Below, one piece after another: positions 50,506 through 60,259 of a stretch of 63,303 nucleotides of DNA. Position 1 is the stretch's first letter. Each line of letters starts with the position of its first letter. The position numbers and the translations under genes are program-made. The notes under the pieces are model-generated. The model did not search any database. It worked only from the letters and a program-made list of their open reading frames with translations, and was not told the DNA's origin. Origin of the DNA: Bacillota bacterium (GTDB lineage: Bacteria; Bacillota; Sulfobacillia; Sulfobacillales; Sulfobacillaceae); assembly GCA_021799435.1 (NCBI GenBank), contig JAJZAN010000007.1:1-63303 (forward strand). The letters run 5' to 3'.

Positions 50506-51633
50506 CTAGCGATTCTCGAGCGGGACGAAGTCCCGGTGCGTAGCACCCGTGTACTCGGCGCGCGGACGAATCAGTCGGTTGTTCTGGTACTGCTCCAAGA
50601 TGTGGGCCGTCCATCCGGATACTCGACTCACGGCAAACACCGGCGTGAATATGTCGGTCGGAATGCCCATCTGCGCATAGACCGAACCCGAATAGAAGTC
50701 GACGTTGGGATACAAATTCTTGGACCCCATAATCGATTCGCGGACTTCGTTGAGCATGTGGTACCAGCGCAGGTCGCCAGCATCTTCACCGACTTCTTTG
50801 GAAAGCCGACGCAGAATGATGGCACGCGGGTCCTCAGTGCGGTAAACACGGTGCCCAAATCCCATAATCTTTTCCTTGCGGTCCAGTGCCCCCTCAATCC
50901 ACGGTTTGGCGTTCTCCACCGTACCAATCTTCTCCAGCATGTACATAACCTGCTCATTGGCCCCACCGTGCAACGGCCCCTTCAGCGTTCCCACCGCCGA
51001 CGTCACCGCCGAATAAATATCGGACAAGGTGCCGGCCGTGACACGCGCCGAAAAGGTCGACGCATTGAGTTCGTGGTCCGCATGCAGGATAAGTGCGGTG
51101 TTGAAGACCCGGGCATGAAGCGCTTTGGGACGATCGCCATGCAGCATGTACAAGAAGTTTTCGGCCAGCCCGAGAGCCGGGTTGGGAGAGACAGGCTCCC
51201 GACCGCTACGAACCTGGTCAAAAGCAGCTACCATTGTGGGGACCTGCGCGACCAATCTCACCGCCTTGCGGTGGTTAGCTTCCGGAGTCATCGCATTTCC
51301 GTCGGGATCATAAATCCCTGCCACACTGACCGCCGACCGAAGAGCATCCATCGGGTGCGTGTCCTTTGGCAGGGACTTGATGAGGTCCATCACGGGCTTG
51401 GCCAGTTCGGCTGACTCCGCCAACTCCTTTTTCAGGTGGTCTAGCTCTTGGCGGTTGGGTAAGTTCCCCTTCCACAAGAGATACACCACTTCCTCAAAAC
51501 TTGTGGTCTCAGCCAAATCTGCCACGTTATATCCGCGGTAGACAAGGCGACCTTCATGTCCATCAATGAAACAGATTTCCGATGTGTTGGCTACCACATC
51601 TTCCAGTCCAGCTTTGAATCCTTGAGTTGCCAT
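50506..51633 (-). CDS. gltA: Citrate synthase
   Basis: The 375-residue enzyme condenses oxaloacetate and acetyl-CoA. It has the short Gram-positive/archaeal form. Active-site motifs are LHADHELNASTFSARV, GPLHGGANEQVM with the catalytic His, GFGHRVYRTEDPRA and the late Asp region VDFYSGSVYAQMG. A 2-methylcitrate synthase is possible, but no propionate genes are nearby. The ATG at 51633 follows AAGGAGG, which rejects the longer frame. It is divergent from the Nudix gene. Confidence 0.95.
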   Translation of the reverse strand: MATQGFKAGLEDVVANTSEICFIDGHEGRLVYRGYNVADLAETTSFEEVVYLLWKGNLPNRQELDHLKKELAESAELAKPVMDLIKSLPKDTHPMDALRSAVSVAGIYDPDGNAMTPEANHRKAVRLVAQVPTMVAAFDQVRSGREPVSPNPALGLAENFLYMLHGDRPKALHARVFNTALILHADHELNASTFSARVTAGTLSDIYSAVTSAVGTLKGPLHGGANEQVMYMLEKIGTVENAKPWIEGALDRKEKIMGFGHRVYRTEDPRAIILRRLSKEVGEDAGDLRWYHMLNEVRESIMGSKNLYPNVDFYSGSVYAQMGIPTDIFTPVFAVSRVSGWTAHILEQYQNNRLIRPRAEYTGATHRDFVPLENR

Positions 51634-51800
51634 GTTGCGCCTCCTTGAATGTTCAGTATGTATAGACCGGCTCGCGCCAATTCGGGGCACACCCAAATTG
51701 TACTCCTCTCTCCGACAAAAGGATCCCCCTAATTCTTCATAAAACGCCGACGTTCCCTAGGCCAGTCCGAGACCGCCCTTCCGTATTCGCGACGCCTATT

Positions 51801-51808
51801 GCTATAAT
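51801..51808 (+). promoter_or_regulatory. Extended -10 promoter of the Nudix gene
   Basis: TGCTATAAT gives a consensus extended -10 (TG-N-TATAAT), 33 bases before the TTG start. No good -35 is visible. Confidence 0.55.
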
Positions 51809-51841
51809 GGCCGTAACAGAGTGCGTGGAGGAGCCAACAAT

Positions 51842-52378
51842 TTGTTAAGAAACCGTATCCGAAAGGTGCCCGTGACCGTTCGCGGAACCCACTATATCCA
51901 TGAGTATTTGGTCCTGCCGGACGTATGTGCCGTCATTGCCGAAGTCGAAGACGGCATTGTGTTGGTCGAACAGTTTCGTCCCGCCCTGGGCCGCCGCATC
52001 TTGGAACTGCCCGCCGGACGGTTGCGTCGGGGTGAAGAGCCGGTGCAAGGAGCGCGTCGCGAGTTGGCCGAAGAGACCGGATACCAAGCCGGCGATTTGC
52101 GGCTGATATCCCGCTTCTACCCGTCTGTCGGGCTGTCCCGGCACAAGGTCCACTTATACTACACCGTGAATCCCACTCCGGGGGAGACACACTGGGATGC
52201 CACCGAGGAAATCGACGTCAAAATTATCCCGGTCAGCGAAGTGCCCAACCTCCTCATTGAGGGCCGGGCTGCCGATGCCAAAACCCACCTGGGACTGGTG
52301 TACTTTTTAAACGCAAGGGGTTGGCTGATGCAGCGCGGCCGATGGCGTCCGACCGAATTGGCCGAACGCCGCAATTAG
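51842..52378 (+). CDS. Nudix hydrolase, ADP-ribose pyrophosphatase type
   Basis: The 178-residue protein contains a complete Nudix box (G-x5-E-x7-REL-x-EE-x-G at GRLRRGEEPVQGARRELAEETGY, near residues 66-88). It is preceded by VCAVIAEVEDGIVLVEQFRPALG, the ADP-ribose pyrophosphatase layout, and followed by FYPSVGLSRHKVHLYY with the proline typical of that group. It probably clears ADP-ribose. TTG at 51842 has GGAGGAG at good spacing; a GTG at 51821 would place that site inside the gene. Confidence 0.93.
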   Translation: MLRNRIRKVPVTVRGTHYIHEYLVLPDVCAVIAEVEDGIVLVEQFRPALGRRILELPAGRLRRGEEPVQGARRELAEETGYQAGDLRLISRFYPSVGLSRHKVHLYYTVNPTPGETHWDATEEIDVKIIPVSEVPNLLIEGRAADAKTHLGLVYFLNARGWLMQRGRWRPTELAERRN

Positions 52379-52459
52379 CTTCGATCAAGACAAAAAATTC
52401 CGTATACAGCGCCTAAAAATCCGCTAAAATGGCCTTACAAGGATTGAAAGGGGGCGCCT

Positions 52460-52711
52460 CTGACGATCTGCGAACATTGCGGAGCCAAAGTGGTAGACGG
52501 TGGGAACGTGTGTGCAGCCTGCGGTATGGCTGCCGGTCCAATTGATCCGCGTCCCAAGCCCTTGGCGAAAGTCGTTCCGTTTAAATCCAAGCGACGGCCG
52601 CACGAGCGCCCGCCGCAAGGCAAGCCCCCCCGCCGCCGTGCGTCAGCGGTGACGTGGTGGATTGTGGCCATTATCGCTATCTGCCTGCTCTTGCCATACG
52701 TGCGGCTGTAG
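52460..52711 (+). CDS. Zinc-ribbon membrane protein with probable CTG start
   Basis: The 83-residue protein has an N-terminal zinc ribbon (ICEHC ... VCAAC, two CxxC pairs ten residues apart), a basic proline-rich linker (KSKRRPHERPPQGKPPRRR) and one C-terminal membrane helix (VTWWIVAIIAICLLLPYV). The first cysteine pair lies upstream of every in-frame ATG or GTG. The frame is closed by TGA just before AAAGGGGG, so the start must be CTG at 52460, five bases after that ribosome site, or an even rarer codon. It is convergent with gpr. Function unknown. Confidence 0.7.
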   Translation: MTICEHCGAKVVDGGNVCAACGMAAGPIDPRPKPLAKVVPFKSKRRPHERPPQGKPPRRRASAVTWWIVAIIAICLLLPYVRL

Positions 52712-52716
52712 CCGCC

Positions 52717-53694
52717 TTAGTTCCATTCATTAGTGCTGAGATGCGGCTGCAGACTGCGGTTGAGACTCTCGGCCAGTACTTCAGCCATGTCGTCGATTAG
52801 GATGTCGATTTCTTTTGGCGTGACCATCAATTCACTGAATCGCGCTCCCAGCACCTCGTCGATGAGTCCTCGCTGCTCCGATGGAGCCATCTGCTTCAAG
52901 ATATCGTAAAATGCCATGTCATCGGCCAACTGGTTAGCTAACTGACGAATGGCTTCCTGGGCAATGCTGACTGACTGGACCACGGTACACACACCGATGG
53001 CGATGACCGGTACGCCCACGCTGGACTCGGTTAGTCCCTGCCGCCGGTTGCCCACGCCCGATCCCGGGTGAATCCCGGTGTCGGCAATCTGGACACTGCC
53101 AAGGAGACGGTCCAAATTGCGAGCCGCAAGCGCGTCAATGGCCACGACCAGATCGGGTTCCGCTTCGCGGGCGATTCCACGGATAATATCCAAGGTCTCA
53201 ATTCCGGTCGTTCCCAACACTCCGGGCGCCACGGCTGCCACGGGCCGCATTTTCTCCCTGATGTCCTCGGATACCACGGACCCTAGATGGCGCGTCACCA
53301 GCAGCCGTTCCACCACGCGCGGTCCCAGGGCGTCGGGAGTTGCGTTCCAATTGCCCAAACCGACCACCAGCACACTCTTGTGGGTATCTTGCGGAATGAG
53401 TTGCTTTAACTGATCCGTCAGTTGCTCCATGAGGTGGGTCTTCAAATCGGCGTCCCGATTTTTAAAGGTTGGAACATCCAGGGTCACGTAGTGGCCGCGG
53501 GGTTTCCCCATCAGCCGCTCGGCTGATTCTTCATAAATCTCCACCTCGGTCACAATCACGCCGCCGCTCTTGCTCTCCTTAACCCGAACCCCAGGAACTT
53601 CTTCCTTAGCGTCGCCGCGTACAATATCGCGCGCCTCGATCGCCATGTCGGTATACACCTGTATAGGAACAAATGTGGCCTTGTGCTCCGCCAA
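52717..53694 (-). CDS. gpr: Spore germination protease GPR
   Basis: The 325-residue aspartic-like protease degrades small acid-soluble spore proteins at germination. It shows YTDMAIEARDIV, which resembles the propeptide cleavage region, VIVTEVEIYEESAERLMGKPRGHYVTLDVP, SVLVVGLGNWNATPDALGPRVVERL, APGVLGTTGIET and AIDALAARNLDRLLGSVQIADTGIHPGSGVGN, all family hallmarks. It starts with TTG at 53694 behind GGCGGAGAG. It proves a sporulation pathway. Its substrate type is present at 14055. It should be expressed in the forespore, but I could not identify a sigma-F or sigma-G promoter with confidence. Confidence 0.97.
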   Translation of the reverse strand: MAEHKATFVPIQVYTDMAIEARDIVRGDAKEEVPGVRVKESKSGGVIVTEVEIYEESAERLMGKPRGHYVTLDVPTFKNRDADLKTHLMEQLTDQLKQLIPQDTHKSVLVVGLGNWNATPDALGPRVVERLLVTRHLGSVVSEDIREKMRPVAAVAPGVLGTTGIETLDIIRGIAREAEPDLVVAIDALAARNLDRLLGSVQIADTGIHPGSGVGNRRQGLTESSVGVPVIAIGVCTVVQSVSIAQEAIRQLANQLADDMAFYDILKQMAPSEQRGLIDEVLGARFSELMVTPKEIDILIDDMAEVLAESLNRSLQPHLSTNEWN

Positions 53695-53798
53695 TAGCTC
53701 TCCGCCTCCGGTCAGGTAGCCCTGTGATAACCGTAGGCTTGCCGCCCGTTTGGGGCTTTATGCACTGCCGCCCGCGCGCCAGCTTAGATGGCCTGGAT

Positions 53799-54545
53799 TC
53801 AGTTTTTAAGGTGGAGTGGTGCATGGTAGGCATGGCGTGCTTGCCGAGACGTGATTTGGTGGTCCGCGACCATGCTCTGCAGTACCAAGCGCTGGCGTTC
53901 CTTGGCTAACCGGAAATGAATGAAGGGATTGTAGCTGCTAGGCGCCTGGGGCAAGCCCGCCAACAACGCGGCTTGAGGAAGGGTCAACCGGGCCGGCGAC
54001 ACACCAAAATACCGCTCAGCAGCCGAATCGACGCCGAATGCCCCGTCGCCCAGATAGACCTGGTTCAGATACAAACTTAGAATCTGATTTTTGCTATACA
54101 ACACCGTCATCATCACTGCCAAGAGCGCCTCCGCCACTTTGCGCCGAAATCGTTTAACGGGCGACAACATCGTATTGCGCGCCAACTCTTGGGTGATGGT
54201 GCTGCCGCCTTGGGCAAAGGTCCCGCTCTTCAAGTCTACGACCAGGGCGCGGCCGATACCCTCGAAGCTCACGCCGAGGTTGGAATAGAAGCTGCGGTCC
54301 TCGGTGGCGATGATCGCCTTCGTCATCCACGGAGAAATGCGACGCAAAGACGTCCAATCTCCCCCCGATTGGCTTTCGCGATAGATGACCACGGAAGGGA
54401 TGGAGCGCAGGCGCACCCAATAGCTCTGATAGAAACGGGCAATCGGCACTGCACTCACCATGAGCACGATGCTGATCGAAATGGCTATAATGCCCGTGCC
54501 GCCTCTCATCCTTGCCGACAAGCAAGATCCCGTCCCTTCACACAT
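53799..54545 (-). CDS. Monofunctional peptidoglycan glycosyltransferase (GT51)
   Basis: The 248-residue protein has one N-terminal membrane anchor (IIAISISIVLMVSAVPIA) and a GT51 transglycosylase domain without a penicillin-binding transpeptidase domain. Motifs are AIIATEDRSFYSNLGVSFEGIGRAL with the catalytic Glu, QGGSTITQELARN, RRKVAEALLAVMM and YLNQVYLGDGAFGVDSAAERYFG. It polymerises lipid II into glycan strands. The start is uncertain: ATG at 54545 lacks a ribosome site and ATG at 54509 is possible. It is divergent from spoVB, 24 bases away. Confidence 0.92.
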   Translation of the reverse strand: MCEGTGSCLSARMRGGTGIIAISISIVLMVSAVPIARFYQSYWVRLRSIPSVVIYRESQSGGDWTSLRRISPWMTKAIIATEDRSFYSNLGVSFEGIGRALVVDLKSGTFAQGGSTITQELARNTMLSPVKRFRRKVAEALLAVMMTVLYSKNQILSLYLNQVYLGDGAFGVDSAAERYFGVSPARLTLPQAALLAGLPQAPSSYNPFIHFRLAKERQRLVLQSMVADHQITSRQARHAYHAPLHLKN

Positions 54546-54569
54546 ACAAGTAATCGGGAGGGATGGACA

Positions 54570-56075
54570 ATGCAGCCTCGGACCAGAAAGTCGCTGTGGT
54601 GGGGAACCCTGACACTGACCTCGGCTGCCCTGGCCTCCCGTGGCTTGGGCCTCATTTACCGCATGCTCCTGGCCCGGTTCCTTGGCGGCGAGGGATTAGG
54701 CCTCTTCCAGATGGTGTTCCCGCTGTACGTGGCTTTAGTCACCATCTGCGTTGCCGGAACGCCGGTCGCTATCTCTCAAATGCTCGCCGAAGGCACGGCA
54801 CCGCCCGGGCGTTTGTTGCGCGTCGCCACCCTCATTGTATTAACGATTAGTTTGCCACTAATCGTACTGGTGGTTCTTTGGGCCCGCCCCCTGGCATTAG
54901 CTCTGTACCACGACGAAATCTTTGTGCCAATGCTATGGGCCTTGGCACCGGCACTGCTGGCCGTAGCATTTTCCAGTGTCCTTAGAGGTTACTTTATCGG
55001 TCGCCAGGAGATGGAATATCCCGCCGCATCCCAGGTGGCCGAGCAGATGGCCCGGGTTGTCATCTTATTCGCCCTGCTCAACCTGGTAGGGCGTCACCTG
55101 TTCCGCAATCCGCCTCTTGTGGCCGTGTTGCTAATCCCTCTCGGCGAAGGCATCAGCCTCATGATTTTAGCCCTGGGCTACTGGCGAAGCCGACCCAGCA
55201 CGCGTTCCGGGGAAACGCCTTCGGGAGGATTGGCACGGGCTATTTTAAAGCTCTCGGTGCCTGTGACCATGAGCCGTCTCTTGGGATCCGCCATTGCGGT
55301 GATTGAGGCGAGCCTCATCCCCCTGCGTCTTCAATTGTCAGGCATGTCCCGCGCCAGCGCGGTGCGCTATTTCGGCCAGTTGACAGGCATGGCGCTTCCT
55401 TTGATTTTGTTTCCGACGGCTCTTACGGTGTCCTTGTCCACCAACCTTATCCCCGCCATCGCCGCCGCATCTAGTTCAGGACAAACACAACGAGTGCATA
55501 AATACGTGGTGGACAGTATCGGGGCCACAGCCCTGTTGACGGTGCCCGTCACCTTTGTCCTGTTGACATTGGGACTGCCGCTGGACGACTTGTTTTTCCA
55601 CGCTGCAATCCAACCCACGGTGTTTATTCCACTGGTCATCGGCGGGTTCTTCCTCTACTTCGACATCGCCTTTGCCGGGATTCTGCGCGGTCTGGGACGT
55701 ACCGATTTGCCCTTGTGGAACGACCTGGTTGCGAGCCTCTTGGAGATCGCCTTGATTTGGGTCCTGGCCACCCATGCGGGGCGCGGCCGTGAAGGCATCG
55801 CGATTGCGGTGGCTTCTGGATTCATAGGTTCGTCTATCCTCAATCTTTACTATGTACTCAAAATGACACGCGTCCGGGTCCCCTGGATGCGAATTTTTGG
55901 GAAACCGATTTTGGCAGCTTTCCCCATCTGGTTGGTGACCCCCCTGTGGCAAAGCTGGATGCGGCACCTGCACGCAACCCATGTGGCCATTCTTATCAGC
56001 AGTGTGGCGGTGTCGTGCATCATTTACTTTGCAGCTTTGGCGTCAACCGGCACCCGGCTGACCCGATTACTCTAG
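54570..56075 (+). CDS. spoVB: SpoVB/MurJ-like polysaccharide exporter
   Basis: The 501-residue integral membrane protein has about fourteen helices and belongs to the MVF/MATE-like lipid flippase group. Traits are ASRGLGLIYRMLLARFLGGEGLGLFQMVFPLY, which is the SpoVB opening, and FFLYFDIAFAGILRGLGRTDLPLWNDL in the second half. SpoVB acts in spore cortex formation; related members flip lipid II or teichoic precursors. The ATG at 54570 follows GGGAGGG. Its stop codon abuts that of the convergent thioredoxin-like gene. Confidence 0.88.
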   Translation: MQPRTRKSLWWGTLTLTSAALASRGLGLIYRMLLARFLGGEGLGLFQMVFPLYVALVTICVAGTPVAISQMLAEGTAPPGRLLRVATLIVLTISLPLIVLVVLWARPLALALYHDEIFVPMLWALAPALLAVAFSSVLRGYFIGRQEMEYPAASQVAEQMARVVILFALLNLVGRHLFRNPPLVAVLLIPLGEGISLMILALGYWRSRPSTRSGETPSGGLARAILKLSVPVTMSRLLGSAIAVIEASLIPLRLQLSGMSRASAVRYFGQLTGMALPLILFPTALTVSLSTNLIPAIAAASSSGQTQRVHKYVVDSIGATALLTVPVTFVLLTLGLPLDDLFFHAAIQPTVFIPLVIGGFFLYFDIAFAGILRGLGRTDLPLWNDLVASLLEIALIWVLATHAGRGREGIAIAVASGFIGSSILNLYYVLKMTRVRVPWMRIFGKPILAAFPIWLVTPLWQSWMRHLHATHVAILISSVAVSCIIYFAALASTGTRLTRLL

Positions 56076-56642
56076 CTAGGCGATGGCGGGATTAATCTGT
56101 TTAAGGTAGTGCAGCGCCTGGCTCGGATTTTGAAACGCTCCCTCGTACACTGCCTTGATCACGCCATTGGGCGCAATAAACACTTGAGTTGGAAGCCCAT
56201 TAATACCGTAATTGGCCGCCACGCTTCCTTGGGAATCCAGAGCGATGGGATAAGTGAGGCCCAAGCTCTGAGCAAACTGCTGGACCTTAGCCCGAGACTC
56301 TTGCACATCCACGCCGACAATGTCCACCTTGTTCCCGTACACACGCTGCTCCTGCTCCACAATCGGCAATTCCTGCTTGCAGTGCGGACACCATGTAGCC
56401 CAGAAGTTCAGCCACACGCCGTGACCGCGCAAGGAGGCCAAGGTGACCGTTTTGCCGGCGGTAGTCTGAAGGGTGAAACTGGGCGCCACGTCGCCAGGCA
56501 AGAAGCCCACTTGCGCGTGCTGGAGACGGGATTGTCCGCCTGCCGTCGCATGCGGCACACCGATTGACCGGTGCACCAAAAACCCCGAATACACTACAGC
56601 CAGTCCCACTACGGTCCACGTGGCCACCTTGCGAACGTCCAA
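56076..56642 (-). CDS. TlpA/ResA-like membrane-anchored thioredoxin
   Basis: The 188-residue protein has an N-terminal membrane anchor (WTVVGLAVVYSGFLV) and an extracytoplasmic thioredoxin fold with active site WCPHC (Cys85, Cys88) in WLNFWATWCPHCKQEL. The cis-proline lies in INGLPTQVFI. ResA-type proteins reduce apocytochrome c or other secreted thiols; the acceptor here is not shown. It starts with TTG at 56642, behind AGGAGGGG. It is not part of the clpB operon by distance alone (24 bases downstream of clpB on the same strand), although read-through is possible. Confidence 0.9.
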   Translation of the reverse strand: MDVRKVATWTVVGLAVVYSGFLVHRSIGVPHATAGGQSRLQHAQVGFLPGDVAPSFTLQTTAGKTVTLASLRGHGVWLNFWATWCPHCKQELPIVEQEQRVYGNKVDIVGVDVQESRAKVQQFAQSLGLTYPIALDSQGSVAANYGINGLPTQVFIAPNGVIKAVYEGAFQNPSQALHYLKQINPAIA

Positions 56643-56665
56643 TCCGACCCCTCCTGCCGAATAGT

Positions 56666-59260
56666 TTATCCTACGTGTTGCTCCACCGCCAGTTCAACAC
56701 CGTCACCGGCCGCGCGAACCCGCACTTCAGACCCATCCGGAATGTGTCCTGCCAACATCTGCACGGCCAGCGGATCTTCCAAATAGCGCCGTATCACCCG
56801 TTTCATAGGCCTGGCCCCGAACTCAGGTTCATAGCCCCGTTTGGCCAAGTAGTCGAGTGCATCGTCCTCGATGACAAGCCGCACTCGGCGTTCGGCCAGG
56901 CGCTTTTCCAACTGCTCCAGCTGAAGTCGGATGATCATGCGCAATTCGTTGGCCGTCAACCGGGCAAACGTGATTACCTCATCGATACGGTTAAGGAACT
57001 CCGGACGGAAACTTTGCCTGAGGACTCCGGCCACCAGGGTTTCGCGGCGAGTGGGATCTTCTTCCTCCAGAATGATCTCGCTCCCCAAGTTGGAGGTCAT
57101 GATGATGACCGTATTGCGAAAGTCTACCGTTCGCCCTTGACCGTCCGTTAAACGTCCGTCATCCAATACCTGCAACAGAACATTGAACACCTCGGGGTTG
57201 GCCTTTTCGATTTCGTCCAACAGAATGACGGAGTAAGGTCGACGGCGCACAGCCTCCGTCAATTGTCCCCCCTCCTCATATCCCACATATCCGGGCGGAG
57301 CCCCCACCAGCCGCGACACCGTGTGCCGCTCCATATACTCCGACATATCGATGCGGATCAGAGCGTTTTCGTCATCGAACAAGAATTCCGCCAGCGACTT
57401 GGCCAACTCTGTTTTGCCCACCCCGGTTGGACCCAAAAAGAGAAATGATCCCATCGGCCGTCTTGGATCGGAGAGGCCAGCGCGCGCCCGTCGGACGGCA
57501 TTGGCCACCGCCCGCACAGCCTCCTGCTGGCCGATGACACGGTTCGCCAAGCGCGCTTCCATCTGTACCAGCTTCTCGCGTTCGCCCTCCATGAGGCGCG
57601 ACACCGGGACCCCCGTCCACTTCGCAACAATAGCGGCGATATCCTGTTCCGTCACCTCTTCACGCAACATGCGTGCGGGTCCGTGGGTTTGCTCCACTGC
57701 GGATTGCGCTTCGTCTAATTCGCGCTCCAACTGCAAGAGCACGCCATAACGCAACTCGGCCGCCCGTTCCAAATTGCCCTGGCGCTCCGCTTGCGCTTCC
57801 TCCGTGCGGGCCTGGTCAATGCGGCTTTTGACATCCCGGACTTGGTCAACCAGTCCCTTTTCTTGCTCCCAGCGGGCCTTCAAGGCAATGCGCGACTCGT
57901 TAAGGTTCCCCAGCTCCTCCTCCAAGCGCGACAATCGCTCCGCGGTGGCGGGATCGTCCCCTTCCTTGGCGAGCGCTTGACGTTCGATTTCCAACTGGAT
58001 GCGACGCCGCTCCAACTCATCCAGTTCCTCCGGCATGGAATCCATTTCGACCCGGAGGTGCGATGCGGCTTCATCCACCAGATCGAGGGCCTTGTCCGGC
58101 AAGAAACGGTCGCTGATATAGCGATGGCTGAGTTGGGCCGCCGCGACTAGAGCGCTGTCGCGAATCCGCACGCCGTGGTGCACCTCATAGCGCTCCTTCA
58201 AGCCACGCAAAATGGCAACCGTGTCCTCCACCGACGGTTCCGATACATAGACCGGCTGAAATCTACGCTCGAGCGCCGCGTCTTTCTCGATATAGGTGCG
58301 GTATTCGTCCAATGTTGTCGCGCCCACCGCCCGGAGTTCACCCCGAGCCAGAGCCGGCTTAAGCAAGTTGGCCGCGTCGACCGCGCCCTCGGCCTTGCCG
58401 GCCCCCACTAACGTGTGCAACTCGTCGATGAAAAGAATGACCGCCCCCTCGGCCGCCTCTACTTCCTTAAGAACAGCTTTCAAACGGTCCTCAAATTCAC
58501 CCCGGAACTTACTGCCCGCGATGAGGGATCCCATGTCCAAGGCCAGCACGCGCTTTTCCTTCAATCCTTCTGGCACATCGTTGGCGACAATGCGCTGCGC
58601 CAACCCCTCCACGATGGCGGTTTTGCCAACGCCGGGCTCCCCAATCAGAACCGGATTATTTTTGGTGCGGCGGGACAGCACTTGGATAACTCGACGAATT
58701 TCTTCGTCTCGTCCGATAACGGGATCGAGCTTGCCGCGACGGGCCAAATCGGTCAAATCCTTGCTGTACCGGGCTAACGCCTGATACTTGTCTTCGGGAT
58801 TTTGGTCGGTCACCCGGGCGCTGCCGCGCACGTCTTTTAGCGCCCGCATCAAGCCGTCGCGGTTGACGGCATAATCCTGCAGCAGGGCTTTGAGCCGGCC
58901 ATGGGCGTGCGTGGATAAGGCCAACAGCAAATGCTCCGTTGACGTGTATTCGTCTTTAAGCTGCTGAGCTTCCTGTTCGGCTGCCTCAATGACCTGCACC
59001 AGGTCCGGAGCAAGATAGGCGCCGCTTTGAGTGCCTGACACCCGCGGCAGGGCGTCAATGAGCTCGCCAACCCGCTGCGAGAGCGGGTTAAGCGGCACGC
59101 CCAGCTTCTCCAGCAACGGACGCACCACCCCATCTGGCTGATCGGTGAGGGCTTTCATGAGGTGAACTGTTTCGACAGCTTGCTGCCCGCGGTCGCGGGC
59201 CAAATTCTGGGCCTCTTGCAAGGCCTCTTGAGACTTGACGGTCAGTTTATCGAGGCGCAT
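56666..59260 (-). CDS. clpB: ATP-dependent disaggregase ClpB
   Basis: The 864-residue AAA+ chaperone dissolves protein aggregates with DnaK. It has an N-terminal Clp domain ([15 protein letters not shown]), the first ATPase (Walker [14 protein letters not shown], Walker [16 protein letters not shown]), a long coiled-coil middle domain (about 400-525) and the second ATPase ([31 protein letters not shown]). The ATG at 59260 follows AGGAGGGG, overlapping the dnaJ end by 14 bases, so it is the last gene of the heat-shock operon. Confidence 0.98.
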   Translation of the reverse strand: MRLDKLTVKSQEALQEAQNLARDRGQQAVETVHLMKALTDQPDGVVRPLLEKLGVPLNPLSQRVGELIDALPRVSGTQSGAYLAPDLVQVIEAAEQEAQQLKDEYTSTEHLLLALSTHAHGRLKALLQDYAVNRDGLMRALKDVRGSARVTDQNPEDKYQALARYSKDLTDLARRGKLDPVIGRDEEIRRVIQVLSRRTKNNPVLIGEPGVGKTAIVEGLAQRIVANDVPEGLKEKRVLALDMGSLIAGSKFRGEFEDRLKAVLKEVEAAEGAVILFIDELHTLVGAGKAEGAVDAANLLKPALARGELRAVGATTLDEYRTYIEKDAALERRFQPVYVSEPSVEDTVAILRGLKERYEVHHGVRIRDSALVAAAQLSHRYISDRFLPDKALDLVDEAASHLRVEMDSMPEELDELERRRIQLEIERQALAKEGDDPATAERLSRLEEELGNLNESRIALKARWEQEKGLVDQVRDVKSRIDQARTEEAQAERQGNLERAAELRYGVLLQLERELDEAQSAVEQTHGPARMLREEVTEQDIAAIVAKWTGVPVSRLMEGEREKLVQMEARLANRVIGQQEAVRAVANAVRRARAGLSDPRRPMGSFLFLGPTGVGKTELAKSLAEFLFDDENALIRIDMSEYMERHTVSRLVGAPPGYVGYEEGGQLTEAVRRRPYSVILLDEIEKANPEVFNVLLQVLDDGRLTDGQGRTVDFRNTVIIMTSNLGSEIILEEEDPTRRETLVAGVLRQSFRPEFLNRIDEVITFARLTANELRMIIRLQLEQLEKRLAERRVRLVIEDDALDYLAKRGYEPEFGARPMKRVIRRYLEDPLAVQMLAGHIPDGSEVRVRAAGDGVELAVEQHVG

Positions 59261-60185
59261 GGATTTCCCCTCCTGGTTCGCCATGAAGGTTCTTCAGTTG
59301 GTCATACAAGGCATCATCTTGGTCGGTGAAAGGCTCGGGAAAGCGGAGCGCAACCTCCAGCAGCATGTCTCCCTTGACCGTGGTCCCACGGTGCGGCAGC
59401 CCCATGCCTTTTAGGCGCAGCAGCTTGCCGTGATTGGTATGGCGCGGGATTTTCACCATCACCGGGTCACCCGCCAAGGGCTGAACCGGTACCTCGCCTC
59501 CGCTAGCCGCCATCGGAACCGCGACCATGACACGGCCACGCAGATTGTCGCCCTGCCGAATAAATCTCGGATGCGGCGCGATCTCGACCTTCAAGCGCGC
59601 GTACTCGCCCACCCGAAGTACGGTCCCGTCCTCCACACCGGCCGGAATCGACACGTCGAATCGGCGTGGTTCAGCGACCTGGCCCAGACCGCCGCAGCGG
59701 GGGCAGGTGCGGTCAGTCCCATGACATACGACGCACTCCTTGACATCCTCGACCGTAAGACTGACCGTGCGTCCCTGCGCGACATCCTCTAGTGTGATAC
59801 GGACGGTTTCCTCCGGCACGGCGCGGGTCGATTCGGGACGATGGGCCTCACGACCGGCGCCCGAGAACAAGTCCTCGAAAATGGACCCGAATCCGCCGAA
59901 ATCCTCGGGACTCCAGTCATGGCTGACCCGCTCGAATCCGGCTCCATGACGGCGGGACTGATGTGTGGCATAGCCACGCCGGAGGCTGTCATATTCTGCG
60001 CGCCGCTTCGGGTCCGACAGCACCTCGTAAGCTTCGTTAATCTCTTTAAACTTGTCTTCACTGCCCTGGCCGCCCACATCCGGGTGATATTGGCGGGCCA
60101 ACTGGTGATATGCCTTTTTAATCTTTGCCGCATCAGCCTTTTCATCAACGCCTAAAACCTTGTAGTAGTCCTTGGGTGCCGCCAC
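59247..60185 (-). CDS. dnaJ: DnaJ-like co-chaperone with a reduced zinc domain
   Basis: The 312-residue Hsp40 has an N-terminal J domain with HPD ([14 protein letters not shown]), a short G/F-rich linker ([15 protein letters not shown]) and the C-terminal substrate domains. The zinc region has only two cysteine pairs (CVVCHG and CPRCGGLG) instead of four repeats, so at most one zinc can bind. This is intermediate between DnaJ and CbpA types. The GTG at 60185 has GGGAGG eight bases upstream; the earlier GTG at 60194 is too close to it. It stimulates DnaK ATPase. No grpE gene is present in this operon. Confidence 0.93.
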   Translation of the reverse strand: MAAPKDYYKVLGVDEKADAAKIKKAYHQLARQYHPDVGGQGSEDKFKEINEAYEVLSDPKRRAEYDSLRRGYATHQSRRHGAGFERVSHDWSPEDFGGFGSIFEDLFSGAGREAHRPESTRAVPEETVRITLEDVAQGRTVSLTVEDVKECVVCHGTDRTCPRCGGLGQVAEPRRFDVSIPAGVEDGTVLRVGEYARLKVEIAPHPRFIRQGDNLRGRVMVAVPMAASGGEVPVQPLAGDPVMVKIPRHTNHGKLLRLKGMGLPHRGTTVKGDMLLEVALRFPEPFTDQDDALYDQLKNLHGEPGGEIHAPR

Positions 60186-60209
60186 CGAGCTCACCTCCCG
60201 TACGGTACA

Positions 60210-60236
60210 ACAGGCGAGGGAGCGTCCCTCGCCTGT
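60210..60236 (-). other. Hairpin between dnaK and dnaJ
   Basis: ACAGGCGAGGGA and TCCCTCGCCTGT form a perfect 12-bp stem with a GCG loop. There is no T run, so it could be an mRNA processing or stabilising element that lowers dnaJ-clpB relative to dnaK. Confidence 0.6.
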
Positions 60237-60259
60237 AGTGTCAGCCTAACCCAGCTCCC

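Noticed and set aside
53695-53798. Sigma-G promoter of gpr
   Set aside because: A GCATAAA stands in a plausible place, but no matching -10 element lies at the right distance.
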